DNA of 64,000 bases from assembly GCA_030020825.1 (NCBI GenBank), contig CP125213.1:372001-436000 (forward strand), read 5' to 3'. Below, one piece after another: positions 21,179-32,327 of this stretch. Position numbers and translations under genes: made by a program. The notes under the pieces were generated by a model, which saw nothing but the letters and a program-made list of their open reading frames with translations, did not search any database and was not told where the DNA came from. This DNA is from Candidatus Blochmannia vicinus. Its GTDB lineage: Bacteria; Pseudomonadota; Gammaproteobacteria; Enterobacterales; Enterobacteriaceae. Position 1 is the stretch's first letter. Each line of letters begins with the position of its first letter.

Positions 21179-21452
21179 GGGGGGTGAAAAATTTTTTACG
21201 TATATAAATATCTTTATCCTCATAAATAAGCAAGTCTATCCGTTATTCATACCGATCAATTTTCGTTACAATTAGCATTACATTTACAAACACTATTTAA
21301 TTTAATTGACATAAAAAGCAATACAAACACAATACAATAAAAAATCGATATATACTAAAATAATTGACTTTTGTTAAAAACAGAGTACAAATATTTCACT
21401 ATAAATGTAAAATTTATGGATGGATAGTTTTTGATTGTTTAAAGAGAGAGAT

Positions 21453-21761
21453 ATGATAATAATTTTATGTACTGTCCCAGACAATATGTCTGTTGTTGTA
21501 AATATCACAAAAACATTACTAAATAATAAACTGGCAGCATGCATAACTTTACATAAAGTGCGCTCATTTTATTATTGGGAAACCACCCTGAAAGATCATA
21601 CTGAATTACAATTATTAATTAAAACAAAAAATTTTTTAAAAGATTCAGTATTCACAACAATTAAAAAGTTACATCCTTATGAAGTTCCAGAATTATTAGC
21701 ATTACCCATTATAGATGGAGAACCAAACTACTTGTCGTGGATGCAATCTGCATTACTATAA
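21453..21761 (+). CDS. cutA: Divalent-cation tolerance protein CutA
   Basis: Small trimeric protein linked in E. coli to copper tolerance and cytochrome c biogenesis; its exact role is unclear. Conserved features are ILCTVPDN, LAACITLHKVRSFYYWE, ELQLLIKTK and HPYEVPELLALPI..G.PNYLSWM. The ATG at 21453 follows AGAGAG; a TTG six codons upstream would extend it without family support. 102 aa against 112 in E. coli. The dsbD gene that follows cutA in E. coli is absent. Confidence 0.93.
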   Translation: MIIILCTVPDNMSVVVNITKTLLNNKLAACITLHKVRSFYYWETTLKDHTELQLLIKTKNFLKDSVFTTIKKLHPYEVPELLALPIIDGEPNYLSWMQSALL

Positions 21762-22176
21762 TACTGATAGCTTATATAGTAAGATAAAACTAATTTGTAA
21801 CCAAACACGCAATGCAACCCAGTATACTTACTCCAACAAATAGGTATTAGAATCGAACTTTATACTCTAGAATTTTATAAAAATTATTTATTTAAAAAAT
21901 TAATAAAAATAAAAATTACTATTCCAAATAGTAACATTGTACAATTTCTGATAAAAGTAAAGAACAATATCTGTTTATTGCTATTTATATTGTTTAATTT
22001 AAATAATATTACTGATGTGAATTAATACAAAATCTAGAATTATTTGGTATTTTGAAATATTATTAGATAATAATTTTTATTAACAAATAAAATATATTGA
22101 CGAAATGAATAGAATAAAGATAATACAATCAAATTCTTTGTTTGTAGCAACCAAAAATATTAATCAAAACTAACAA
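21762..22176. other. Non-coding spacer after cutA
   Basis: 415 bp of AT-rich DNA where dsbD would stand in E. coli. No frame or remnant is recognisable. Confidence 0.55.
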
Positions 22177-22249
22177 GCCCGGATAGCTCAGTCGGTAGAG
22201 CAGAGGACTGAAGATCCTCGTGTCCTTGGTTCAATTCCAAGTCCGGGCA
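22177..22249 (+). tRNA. tRNA-Phe (GAA)
   Basis: Complete cloverleaf: acceptor GCCCGGA/TCCGGGC, anticodon loop CTGAAGA (GAA), T loop TTCAATT, discriminator A. Almost identical to E. coli pheU/V, and pheU likewise lies downstream of cutA-dsbD. The genome encodes TATT after the discriminator, so CCA must be added. Confidence 0.97.
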
Positions 22250-23620
22250 TATTTTAAAAATCAACTAATATATAAATTGAAATATTAAGAAATTTGTTTA
22301 CATTTTAGAAATAACTAAAACCTAGTAGTATCCAGTACAAATAAAAACGCCATATTTTACATCGAACCAATATAAATATTGGAATAACTGAGAGATTATG
22401 TATAGTTTTAAAAAAACCTATTATTTTTTAAAATAACACTAGAAACAAAATATATCTATTTATTGTATCTTAATGTAAGAATATTATAATAATAGTGATC
22501 TATACACACAAATATAATAATTTTTTAAATTATTATATACTTATTTATGTCATACTATATTTGAAAAATCTAAACTAGATTTCCTAATCTAACGATTAAC
22601 AGCTTCTAAAAATTAGATGAATCAACAATATTTAACTTCAATAGTGTTATATTGACTATGCACGAAACTATTCACAAACATAAATATAGTAAATTTCATA
22701 CTTACACACATTCATACTTGTATGTAACAAGTTTATCGCAACAATAAATTAATCAAGATCTATTAAAAATATATGTGCTCATACATATATGTTTAAAAAA
22801 TAAACAACTAATATTTTTATGTTAAAAATCAAACTGTACAACTATATTCAATGATAATTAAATAAACCAATTACAATTAGTCTACTCAATTTTATCAACT
22901 ATAACTAATACTAGCTGATAATCCAATGATTACTACAATAATATCAAAAATTTTATTTTTCCTCTATGCTATTTATTTTCATAAAGATATACCTCAAAGG
23001 TATTTTCATTTTAAAAAATAATTAATTATCTACTACTATGATAATTAACATGTATTTGTTCTAATTACTTAAATAATGTAATATCTATCATGATAGAATA
23101 TTTACTTGTTTATTTTATTAAATTCTATATATCGTATAAATAATGTAATAATTCAATTAAAATATGAATTCATAAACTTATAATAGACGTTATTTCCTAA
23201 AAAAATCAATATAACAATTATATTCAATCATAGTATATTCCAAACGGAAAAATAAAATTTATACAAAAATTATCTAAATAATTAACACATTAAATGTATA
23301 TTTAACACCACTGAATAACCATCCACTTTATACAAATCATTCAATTAACAAATAGTCTTCTCTTTGACATAAATCGTGCTATATGTTACGCTGAAAAGCG
23401 TAACATCAAACATAATATACATATATCCATTTAAATTATAGAAATATATAGTTATTATGTTGTAATTTAGTTACATGACTTACACACACATGCATTTAAT
23501 AAGTGATTTAAATGAAATTTAGGTTTCCTATATAAAGGAAAAAATAATCACATTAAAAGTATAATATATAATCAAAGCTAATCGCAAAGCTTGAAGGCTC
23601 ATCAATTTAATACAGTAATT
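22250..23620. other. 1.4-kb non-coding junction between tRNA-Phe and metC
   Basis: No open frame or RNA gene is supported. It spans the junction between DNA matching E. coli 94 min and DNA matching 67-68 min. The only structured element seen is a 9-bp hairpin at 23383-23406. Confidence 0.6.
23383..23406. repeat. 9-bp hairpin upstream of metC
   Basis: ATGTTACGC (23383-23391) and GCGTAACAT (23398-23406) enclose TGAAAA. It stands out as GC-containing in a very AT-rich gap. A TTGACA lies just upstream at 23364-23369, but no good -10 follows at 16-18 nt. It could be an old terminator or an operator. Confidence 0.45.
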
Positions 23621-24811
23621 ATGATAAAATTTGAAACCGAACTAATTGCCTCTGGAAGAGACAAGCAATATACATACGGCTCAGTTAATCCTATCATTCA
23701 ACGGACATCTTCAGTAATATTCAATTCTATTAAACAAAAAAAACAAGCTATAAAAAATTGTAATACAACTGATACATTATTCTACGGTAGGTACGGGACT
23801 ATCACCCATTTTTCTTTACGTCAATCCATGACTGAGTTAGAAAATGGTGTTGGTTGTATGCTATATCCATGTGGTACAGCGGCAATTACTCATGCAATAC
23901 TTTCTTTTGTTGAGCCAGGAGACCATATATTGATGACAGGATCAGCATATGAACCAACTCAAAAATTCTGTCGACATATTTTAAAAAAATTAAACGTGTG
24001 TACCACCTGGTTTGACCCATTAATTGGAAGTGATATTTATAATTTCATTCAACATAACACCCGTTTAATTTTATTAGAATCGCCGGGATCAATAACTATG
24101 GAAGTACAGAATATTCCTGATATCGTTAAAACAGTGCGTGAAAAAAAATCAGATATAATCATATTATTAGATAATACTTGGTCGGCAGGAGTTTTTTTTA
24201 AAGCACTAAATACAGGCGTTGATATTTCATTGCAATCTGGTACTAAATATATTACAGGTCATTCTGACGCCATGCTAGGAACTGCAGTTTCTAATGCACG
24301 TTGTTGGGATCAATTACAAGAACAATCTTATTTGATGGGCCAAATGGTTGACGCTGATACTGCTTATATGGCATCACGTGGACTACGTACTTTATATGTT
24401 AGATTAAAGCAACATGAAGAGAATGGACTGCATGTTGCACATTGGTTAGCCAAACATCCAGCAGTAGAACGGGTAAATCACCCTGCTTTAGCTACATGTA
24501 AAGGACATGAATATTTCATAAGGGATTTTAGCGGATCTAGTGGATTATTTTCATTTATTCTGAAGAAACGTTTAAATAATTTACAATTATCTAATTTTAT
24601 TGATAACCTAAAGCATTTTAAACTTGCATATTCTTGGGGTGGATTTGAATCTTTAATTTTAATAAATCAAGTAGAAGAGCTACGCTACATACGTCCAGCC
24701 GGAACATTAGATTTCACAGGAACATTGATTCGGGTACATATTGGATTAGAGCACCCTGATGATCTGATTCGTGATTTATCAGATGGTTTTAATCGTATTA
24801 ATTTAAAATAG
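23621..24811 (+). CDS. metC: Cystathionine beta-lyase MetC
   Basis: A PLP enzyme that cleaves cystathionine to homocysteine, pyruvate and ammonia in methionine synthesis. It shows [48 protein letters not shown], and the PLP-lysine motif [17 protein letters not shown]. The start is set at ATG 23621 ([14 protein letters not shown] aligns with the E. coli N-terminus); a TTG ten codons upstream is less likely. About 396 aa against 395. It implies that the symbiont still makes methionine precursors for its host. Confidence 0.95.
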   Translation: MIKFETELIASGRDKQYTYGSVNPIIQRTSSVIFNSIKQKKQAIKNCNTTDTLFYGRYGTITHFSLRQSMTELENGVGCMLYPCGTAAITHAILSFVEPGDHILMTGSAYEPTQKFCRHILKKLNVCTTWFDPLIGSDIYNFIQHNTRLILLESPGSITMEVQNIPDIVKTVREKKSDIIILLDNTWSAGVFFKALNTGVDISLQSGTKYITGHSDAMLGTAVSNARCWDQLQEQSYLMGQMVDADTAYMASRGLRTLYVRLKQHEENGLHVAHWLAKHPAVERVNHPALATCKGHEYFIRDFSGSSGLFSFILKKRLNNLQLSNFIDNLKHFKLAYSWGGFESLILINQVEELRYIRPAGTLDFTGTLIRVHIGLEHPDDLIRDLSDGFNRINLK

Positions 24812-24990
24812 CATAAATATAAATTTTTGATCTTACATTACTACAAAAAATGATAATGATTACATAAGATAGAAATTTCCACGTTACTGTATAACTATAT
24901 TGAATATATTATGTAATGTTGTTAACTAAAATAATAAATCAATACGACTGTCCCTCTATGGAAAAATTATCTGCAATGAAATTTTAAAAG

Positions 24991-25752
24991 CTATTTTGTA
25001 CAACGTAGCTTGAATGATTGAGTAACCTGTGTTTCATATACAGTTACTTCTTGATTTAATGCATCAATTTTTGTTTTCATAATTTTATAACAATATTTAG
25101 TCATGCTACGTATTTTATTAGGTTCGTATGGTTGAGTTCCTATAGGAGGCATAACTTCAATAATTACTAAACCATTAGACCAACGATTTAATTTTATTTT
25201 GTTAAAAGTATTAGAAACACAAACAGGTACAATAGGTACTTTAGCAGAAAGTGCAGCATGAAAAGCTCCTATTTTAAACGGTAACAATCCCTTTCCAAAA
25301 CTACGTGTACCTTCTGGAAACACCCAAATAGAGATATCACGAGTTCTAATAGATTTAGCTATTTTTATTAAAAAATTATGAGACTGAGAGCTTTTATTCC
25401 GATTAATTAATATATTTCCGCACAACCAATATAATTGCCCAAATAATGGAATCCATAGTAAACTTTTTTTCCCGACTATTATTGTACGTGGTTGTACAAC
25501 ACAAGCTACTGTAACCATATCATAATTACTTTGATGGTTAGCAATATATATACAATTTTTCGGTAATGGGGTATTTGAAACATTTCGTATCTTAACTGTA
25601 ATACCAAAAATAGGAGCCATACTTCCAAACAAACGACCAAAAAAATAAGAGTAGTATGACTGATGAGGTCTTAATAAACAATAAACGATACCAAATATAC
25701 AAATAATAATTGACAATATTAAAGCTACAATAATGCGTATAACTGCAAGCAT
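24991..25752 (-). CDS. plsC: 1-acyl-sn-glycerol-3-phosphate acyltransferase PlsC
   Basis: Second acylation step, making phosphatidic acid at the inner membrane. One N-terminal hydrophobic segment precedes the HX4D motif NHQSNYD (about residue 73) and FPEGTRSFGKGLLPFK (about 147). The ATG at 25752 matches the E. coli N-terminus and follows AGAGAG; the open frame extends eight codons further. About 253 aa against 245. PlsY at 32328 supplies the preceding step; plsX is not in the window. parC, the E. coli upstream neighbour, is missing. Confidence 0.94.
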   Translation of the reverse strand: MLAVIRIIVALILSIIICIFGIVYCLLRPHQSYYSYFFGRLFGSMAPIFGITVKIRNVSNTPLPKNCIYIANHQSNYDMVTVACVVQPRTIIVGKKSLLWIPLFGQLYWLCGNILINRNKSSQSHNFLIKIAKSIRTRDISIWVFPEGTRSFGKGLLPFKIGAFHAALSAKVPIVPVCVSNTFNKIKLNRWSNGLVIIEVMPPIGTQPYEPNKIRSMTKYCYKIMKTKIDALNQEVTVYETQVTQSFKLRCTK

Positions 25753-25996
25753 ATTCTTTCTCTCTGAAAGTATCACAATATAAATTTTTTATAAAAACAC
25801 TAACTTCATCCATAACATATAGGGTTCTATTTATAAAATAAAAATATTTACTATATAAATAGTACTATTAAATATACAAAGAATTCATTTAACTAAATAC
25901 GTCACCATTCATTATATTTAACGATAATTATTTATTATTAATATCTTAAAATACTTCCAAGTCCATAAACAACTAACTATTACTTAACATGTATTA

Positions 25997-26641
25997 TTAC
26001 ATTACATTAACACGATAAGTTATTAAATCTGAAATAGTAAGAACTGGCATCGTATATTTATTTGCAAATGTAACAACTTCTAATATACGCGCCATACTTC
26101 CATCTTTATTTGTTACTTCACACAATACTCCAAATGGTCTCAGTCCAGCTAATGAAGTTAAATCTATCGCCGCTTCCGTATGTCCAATACGAGCTAAAAC
26201 TCCACCCTTTTGAGCGCGTAAAGGAAAAACATGGCCAGGACGATTCAAATCAGAAGGTTTTGCATTATCTTCTATAGAAGCCTTAATTGTAGTTAATCTA
26301 TCTGCAGCTGAAACTCCAGTAGTGATACCTTCTGCTGCTTCTATGGTAACAGTAAAAGCAGTGCCATAACGATTACTATTATTTTCTACCATCATTGGTA
26401 AATTCAACTGATTACACCGATCTTCTGTCAAACACAAACAAACTATCCCGCTACCATAACGGATAGCTAATGCCATTTGTTCAACTGTCATATTTTCTGC
26501 AGCAAATATCATATCACCTTCATTCTCACGGCTTTCATCATCCATTACTAAAACACCACGACCATTACGCAATGCTTCTAATGCATTTTGGACACGCTCT
26601 ATAGGTGTACCAAATTCGGATAAAAAACCCCGCTCACGCAT
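25997..26641 (-). CDS. ribB: 3,4-dihydroxy-2-butanone 4-phosphate synthase
   Basis: Converts ribulose 5-phosphate to the four-carbon precursor of riboflavin. The acidic active-site loop [16 protein letters not shown] (about residue 34), [13 protein letters not shown] [14 protein letters not shown], and [34 protein letters not shown] are conserved. 214 aa against 217. In E. coli an FMN riboswitch controls ribB; the 780-bp leader region here shows none of the RFN signature. Confidence 0.97.
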   Translation of the reverse strand: MRERGFLSEFGTPIERVQNALEALRNGRGVLVMDDESRENEGDMIFAAENMTVEQMALAIRYGSGIVCLCLTEDRCNQLNLPMMVENNSNRYGTAFTVTIEAAEGITTGVSAADRLTTIKASIEDNAKPSDLNRPGHVFPLRAQKGGVLARIGHTEAAIDLTSLAGLRPFGVLCEVTNKDGSMARILEVVTFANKYTMPVLTISDLITYRVNVM

Positions 26642-27421
26642 GATAATTTAATCCCCCATTTAATACCACTATTTATAGAATAAAAGAAAATTAAACATAA
26701 ACTAAAACTATGATTCAATAAACCCAGATATTTATAAACTAAAATTTATTCCGTACATCGCCCTTTTTATACTATCGCCATAGTATCAAAATCATGTTAA
26801 AACACTATTTAAAAATTAAACTAACAATATATATATAATATATTGTTGAAAAATATAATTTATGTATGTAATAAATTATCCTAATCCCAAAATTATATCT
26901 GATTTATAAGATAAACTGACACATTATGTTCATCAGATATGTTACATTACAATATATTCTAAAATTTACAACTAAAACATCGATTATTAAACTTAATATT
27001 CGCAGTGGTTAAAACATAACTAAAAACACTAATTATTATAAATATTGAAAAACTGAAAAATGTACTGCTATTCTTGTGAATTCACTCTAAAATTATTTAA
27101 CATTTTACATATAATGCAAAAAGTAAAATTAAATAATTATTATACCTCTAGATAATTAATGTTCATTACATGAATAAATAAAAAATTAATGCAACTATAA
27201 ATTTTATTCAAGATGTATAACTAAATAAATTATAAAACATTAAGGCTAATTAAAATACAAACTTTAATAATAAATAAAACTAAAAAATAAATCCTGTCAC
27301 AACTACATAATTATAAATACATCCATTCGTAATTATTCCCTTTCATTATTCAAATATTTATTATACCATTCTCTAATATTCTGATAAAAATGAATCATTC
27401 ATAATTAATTTATACTGTTTT
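26642..27421. other. Long non-coding spacer ribB-hldE
   Basis: 780 bp without a supported gene. A 10-bp A/T hairpin (26823-26832 with 26838-26847, AACAATATAT arms) is the only structure noticed. No FMN riboswitch core was found on the minus strand. Confidence 0.55.
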
Positions 27422-28855
27422 CTAGTTTTTACGTTTAATAGCATCAATAATATTACTACTAGAGTAACCAGTTTTAAAATTCAATACATGTACTTTCCCT
27501 CCATTTTTAAATACCTCTTGACTTCCTTCAATATCACAAATGTGATAGTCACCTCCTTTCACTAAAAAATCTGGAGACAAATTTGCGATTAATCTTGCAG
27601 GTGTATCCTCATAAAAAGGTACTACCCAATCTACTACTGCTAAAGCAGCCAACACAAGCATACGTTTCTCTAAAGTATTTATTGGTCTTGCTTCTCCTTT
27701 TAATCGTTTTGTTGAACTATCGCTATTTACAGCTACAATTAATCTATCTCCAAGTTTTTTAGCATTAGTTAAGTAACTTACATGACCAGGATGGAGTATA
27801 TCAAACACACCATTAGTCATCACTATTTTTTCACCTTTATTACGAACTAAGGATATTATCCGTTTTAACGTCTTTTCGTCTAATATACCATAAGGCAAAT
27901 TGGTATACGCATAACTATTTATAATACTTTTGATTTCATTTAAATTAGTAGTAGAAGTACCAGATTTTTTAATTACCACACTAGCAGCTAAATTAGCTAA
28001 AAAACATGCTTTCTTTAAACTTTTACCAGAAGATAACGCCGCTGATAGTACACCAATTACTGTATCTCCAGCACCAATTACGTCATGCACTTCTTTTGTT
28101 TGAGTTGGGAAATGTAACGGATCTGAATTCCGTGTACATAAAGTCATACCTTGTTCAGAACGTGTAATCAATAAGGCTGACAAATTATAATCAATTATAA
28201 TTTCCCGAGCTCGACTTATTAAAATTTTTTCATTACGACAAAATCCTACTATCGATTCAAATTCTGATATATTAGGAGTTAATAAAGTAGCCCCTTTATA
28301 ACGAGAAAACTGCATACCTTTAGGATCTATTATAATTGGTACATTGATATAACGTGCTAACTTAATAATTTCTTCTATACCATTTAAAGAACCTTTAGCG
28401 TAATCAGATAATACTAATACCTTATATTTAGGTAAATGAAACTCAATTTGTTTAAGCAATTTTGTGGTATCAACATTATTAAAATATTGTTCAAAATCTA
28501 ATCTAATAATTTGTTGATTACGTGACATTACTCTCAATTTAATGATAGTAGGACATGTGTTAATCGGAATAAAATTCCATTTTACATTAGATTTATCAAG
28601 TTGCTTTTCCAAAATGTTAGCCGCTTCATCAACTCCGGTTAATCCTAATAATCTTGGTTGAGCACCCAAAGCAGCAATGTTCATTGCAACATTGGCAGCT
28701 CCACCTGGTCTATCTATAACTTTATTAATCTTAACGATCGGAACGGGTGCTTCTGGAGAAATTTTATCGGTAGACCCATACCAATATCGGTCTAACATAA
28801 CATCTCCTACAATTAATACACTAGATTTAGAAAAGTTTGGAAAAATAACAGTCAT
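27422..28855 (-). CDS. hldE: Bifunctional heptose 7-phosphate kinase / heptose 1-phosphate adenylyltransferase
   Basis: Two steps of ADP-L-glycero-D-manno-heptose synthesis for the LPS inner core. The N-terminal ribokinase-type domain (1 to about 320) has [27 protein letters not shown] and [11 protein letters not shown] with the catalytic Asp. The C-terminal nucleotidyltransferase domain has [16 protein letters not shown] (HxGH) and [12 protein letters not shown]. 477 aa, same as E. coli. glnE, its E. coli neighbour, is absent. Confidence 0.97.
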   Translation of the reverse strand: MTVIFPNFSKSSVLIVGDVMLDRYWYGSTDKISPEAPVPIVKINKVIDRPGGAANVAMNIAALGAQPRLLGLTGVDEAANILEKQLDKSNVKWNFIPINTCPTIIKLRVMSRNQQIIRLDFEQYFNNVDTTKLLKQIEFHLPKYKVLVLSDYAKGSLNGIEEIIKLARYINVPIIIDPKGMQFSRYKGATLLTPNISEFESIVGFCRNEKILISRAREIIIDYNLSALLITRSEQGMTLCTRNSDPLHFPTQTKEVHDVIGAGDTVIGVLSAALSSGKSLKKACFLANLAASVVIKKSGTSTTNLNEIKSIINSYAYTNLPYGILDEKTLKRIISLVRNKGEKIVMTNGVFDILHPGHVSYLTNAKKLGDRLIVAVNSDSSTKRLKGEARPINTLEKRMLVLAALAVVDWVVPFYEDTPARLIANLSPDFLVKGGDYHICDIEGSQEVFKNGGKVHVLNFKTGYSSSNIIDAIKRKN

Positions 28856-29346
28856 AATTTACTTAAATACATCCTACTTAAATAAATAAAAACATAATTA
28901 ATTTTATATTAAGTTAATAAAACAATAACATATTAAATTATTCAGTAAATAATTAAAATCTACAATATAAATAATTCTTGGTGTTTTATAGCATTATGTT
29001 TAAATTAAAATAAAGCGTATATCTCCCAAAAAATTTATAGATAATAATTTTATATTAAATTAACGGGCATATATTAATGATCTTATACTTGAAATTATCT
29101 ACATCATATGCAATTTTATATATTCCAACTAATTTTTTTATTATTATTATTTCTAAAATAGTTGATTGACTAATTTATTATGTAAGATAATTAACAATAA
29201 CAAAACCCACTATATTTTATATTAAAAAAATTATATAGCATATGAAATAATTTTATTTTCTAATTAATCAGTATCACATAAAACATATGTATAATTTATA
29301 TATCTCCTATATTAGGAAATAAATCATTTAATTAAAAATGGCACAA
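28856..29346. other. Divergent hldE/cca spacer
   Basis: About 490 bp of AT-rich DNA where glnE and ygiF-type genes stand in E. coli. A purine-rich AGGAAA precedes cca at distance; no gene remnant is recognisable. Confidence 0.5.
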
Positions 29347-30573
29347 ATGGAAAAATATTTAGTAGGTGGCGCTGTACGAGATACATTGTTAAAACTACCA
29401 ATTAAAGAAAAAGATTGGGTAGTAGTAGGATCTAACCCTCAGGAAATGTTAAACAATGGTTATGAGCAAGTTGGAAAAAATTTTCCAGTATTCTTGCATC
29501 CAGAAAATCATGAAGAGTATGCATTGGCACGTACTGAACGAAAATCCGGTCAAGGCTATACTGGTTTTACTTGTCATACGGATCCGTCAGTCACTATCGA
29601 AGAAGATCTATATCGAAGAGATTTAACCATTAATGCTATGGCCTATGATACACATGGCAATCTTGTGGATCCATATCATGGACAACGAGATATACAATTA
29701 AGATTGTTGCGACATGTTTCTCATACATTTAATGAAGACCCTCTACGAGTATTAAGAGTTGCTCGATTTGCTGCTCGGTTCGCGCATATGAATTTTACTA
29801 TAGCTCCAGAAACACTAATATTAATGAAACAAATGATTCATGAATTATTATTTCTATCCCCAGAACGTATATGGATTGAAACAAAGAAAGCTTTAATTAC
29901 AAATAGCCCACAAATATATTTTATGGTTTTGCATCATTGTGGAGCATTAAAAATCTTGTTTCCTGAATTTGATACATTATTTAATATACCTGTTTCAATA
30001 CAACGGAGTACACCAATAAACACTGGGAATCTTACCATGATGATGCTTACTAAAGCAGCTTGTTTAACAGATGATATCAATGTGCGCTTTTCTATTTTAT
30101 GTTGTGACTTAGGAAAATCCACTCTTCTTAAGAATAAAAAAAAATGCATCAAATATCATGATTACAGAAAATTAGGAATTCCTTTAATTAACAATTTATG
30201 TAACAGATTAAAAATACCACACGAAATTCGTAATTTTGCAAAAATTGTTTCCGAATATCATGACTATTTATATAATATTGAAACATTAACACCCAAAATG
30301 TTAATGACATTGTTTAGTGTTTTTGATTGTTGGCGACGTCCTAAGAGACTAGAACAAATCATTTTAGTTAGTCAATCTAATAAGTTAGGATATATAAATT
30401 ATAACAATTATTTATATAATCAAAAAAAAATCTTACATACAGCTTTTGCTATTACTAAAAAAATTTCCATTGCAGATATTATCGAAGACGGATTTACTGG
30501 AATCAATATAAGCAAAGAATTACATTCTAGACAACTGCATGCTTTAAACATCTGGAAAAATAAAAATAAATAA
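29347..30573 (+). CDS. cca: CCA-adding tRNA nucleotidyltransferase
   Basis: Adds or repairs the tRNA 3'-CCA. Class II motifs: LVGGAVRD (5-12), the metal-binding DxD region, here EKD at residues 21-23 (DRD in E. coli), RRDLTINAMAYD, and EDPLRVLRVARFAARFAH. The C-terminal HD domain has lost its key His: ILCHDLGK of E. coli reads ILCCDLGK here, while EYHD remains. 408 aa from the second ATG, which matches the E. coli start; the first ATG adds three residues. All four tRNA genes in the window lack encoded CCA, so this enzyme should be essential here. Confidence 0.95.
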   Translation: MEKYLVGGAVRDTLLKLPIKEKDWVVVGSNPQEMLNNGYEQVGKNFPVFLHPENHEEYALARTERKSGQGYTGFTCHTDPSVTIEEDLYRRDLTINAMAYDTHGNLVDPYHGQRDIQLRLLRHVSHTFNEDPLRVLRVARFAARFAHMNFTIAPETLILMKQMIHELLFLSPERIWIETKKALITNSPQIYFMVLHHCGALKILFPEFDTLFNIPVSIQRSTPINTGNLTMMMLTKAACLTDDINVRFSILCCDLGKSTLLKNKKKCIKYHDYRKLGIPLINNLCNRLKIPHEIRNFAKIVSEYHDYLYNIETLTPKMLMTLFSVFDCWRRPKRLEQIILVSQSNKLGYINYNNYLYNQKKILHTAFAITKKISIADIIEDGFTGINISKELHSRQLHALNIWKNKNK

Positions 30574-30840
30574 ATAATATTTAAATAGAAAAATTTTAAA
30601 AACTATAAACAATAAAATCAATTGAAGTACATACTCCAAACTAAAAAGCGATTATTAAATATGCATAATATCTGATTTTAAGCAGTACCCCAAAATTATC
30701 TAAAAAATTTTCCATATAGATTTAAAATTGTTATATGTTTAACAAAGGTCTTTCTGTGTAATGTTCAAAATAAAATATACTAATCCGTTCCTAATTTCCA
30801 TGTAAGCCATTAATAACTATTTGAAAAACATCAACTTTAA

Positions 30841-31665
30841 TTATGTTATTAATCCCCAATAAATGCCTCCAGCTAACAAAAACCGATATATAGCAAAAGG
30901 AATTAAAGAAATATTTTGAACTATTTTTAAAAAACATCTTACAGTAAGTAAAGCTACAATAAGTGCCACTATGCTACTGCCAATTAATAAAAAAGCATCC
31001 ATTCCGCTAATAGAAGATCCACAATGGTATAAAGTTAATACTACAGAACCAAATATAATAGGCACTGCTAAAAAAAATGAAAATTCTGATGATATACGTC
31101 TATTTAATCCAACCAATAATCCTCCTCCGATAGTAGCCCCAGCACGAGAAAATCCTGGCCAAAACGCTAAACATTGGAAACATCCAATTAAAAAAGATTG
31201 CGCATAAGTTATATTATTAATATCTGATATACGTGGTCCTTTAAGTAAATAAAATTCTCCAATTAATAAAAATATTCCACCAATTATTAATCCATACATA
31301 ATATATATTAATCCGAAAATCAGTCTAATTTCTTCATAAAAAATCAATCCCAATATTACCCCAGGAAATGTCCCTAATAATATATGTCGAATACATAAAT
31401 GATTATTATCATAATGTTGTTTAACAAACATTTTTTTTATACACATTACACCCATACTATATAATCTATTCCAAAACATTATTATTATAGATAAAATTGC
31501 ACCCAGCTGAATCATCACAGTAAAAGTTTTTGCTGAATCATCCATATAATGAAAAATACTCTCCACTAACATCATATGGCCTGTTGAAGAAATAGGAAGA
31601 AATTCTGTTAATCCCTCCACTATCCCCAGCATTAATGAAATAATTAATCTACGTACGTCTAGCAT
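30841..31665 (-). CDS. uppP: Undecaprenyl-diphosphatase UppP (BacA)
   Basis: Recycles the C55 lipid carrier of cell-wall synthesis. A polytopic membrane protein with about eight hydrophobic segments and the two family motifs: EGLTEFLPISSTGHMML (about residue 17) and FWPGFSRAGATIGGGLLVGLNRR (about 168), which hold the catalytic Glu, Ser/His and Arg. 274 aa against 273. Same neighbourhood as E. coli (cca-uppP-folB-plsY). Confidence 0.96.
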   Translation of the reverse strand: MLDVRRLIISLMLGIVEGLTEFLPISSTGHMMLVESIFHYMDDSAKTFTVMIQLGAILSIIIMFWNRLYSMGVMCIKKMFVKQHYDNNHLCIRHILLGTFPGVILGLIFYEEIRLIFGLIYIMYGLIIGGIFLLIGEFYLLKGPRISDINNITYAQSFLIGCFQCLAFWPGFSRAGATIGGGLLVGLNRRISSEFSFFLAVPIIFGSVVLTLYHCGSSISGMDAFLLIGSSIVALIVALLTVRCFLKIVQNISLIPFAIYRFLLAGGIYWGLIT

Positions 31666-31842
31666 TAATAATCCAGAATAAACAACATAATTATAACGTT
31701 TAATCTAAAATAAATGATTGAAATATAAACTACTACATTGTTTGTAGGACATAGAATACAATTTTCTCTATTTAAAAAAATTATTTAATTTAAAATATGC
31801 ACACATATTTTCTTAATAAGAAATTAATCTTATTTTAAACAT

Positions 31843-32202
31843 TCAAGAAATATTCACTTTTCGTTCGATACATATACCAACATTAGAAGCGTCACGAATT
31901 GCTCCAGGTTTACTCACTTTTACACGAATCCAATAAATGCAAAACTTTTTTACTAATGTGTTTACTGTTAAATTAGCAATATCTTCTATTAAATAGAAAT
32001 GTCTTTTACTTACCAAATCAAGTATTGTTTGACTTACATGAGTATAATCTACATAAGATATTATACTTGTTTCACTTAAAAAAACTTCAGTATTATATGA
32101 TAATTGCACATCAAAAATTAACTTTTGTAAATATTTTTTTTCCCAATCATATATACCTATATATGCCATTACTGTTAGTCGTTCTATAAATAGAATGTTC
32201 AT
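31843..32202 (-). CDS. folB: Dihydroneopterin aldolase
   Basis: Cleaves 7,8-dihydroneopterin in folate synthesis. It has the family start MNILFIERLTVMAYIGIYDWEKKYLQKLIFDV, a YVDYTHVSQTI segment, the catalytic-region FYLIEDIANLTVNTLV (with the active Glu) and IRVKVSKPGAIRDASNVGICIER. 119 aa against 122. Divergent from plsY, as in E. coli. Confidence 0.95.
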   Translation of the reverse strand: MNILFIERLTVMAYIGIYDWEKKYLQKLIFDVQLSYNTEVFLSETSIISYVDYTHVSQTILDLVSKRHFYLIEDIANLTVNTLVKKFCIYWIRVKVSKPGAIRDASNVGICIERKVNIS

Positions 32203-32327
32203 TTACATGTTATGATATTTAATTTACATAAACAAATCATTTGTTAAAATGATATTAACGATATAAAAATACACTATATATTAAACCCATATAATAATTG
32301 CCTATTGTACATCAATAAGAAGAACTT

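Noticed and set aside
23364..23406. Sigma-70 promoter of metC at TTGACA 23364
   Set aside because: No acceptable -10 box lies at 16-18 nt; the downstream bases form a hairpin instead.
26642..27421. FMN riboswitch upstream of ribB
   Set aside because: None of the conserved RFN blocks were seen on the minus strand; the region is AT-rich without the expected GC stems.
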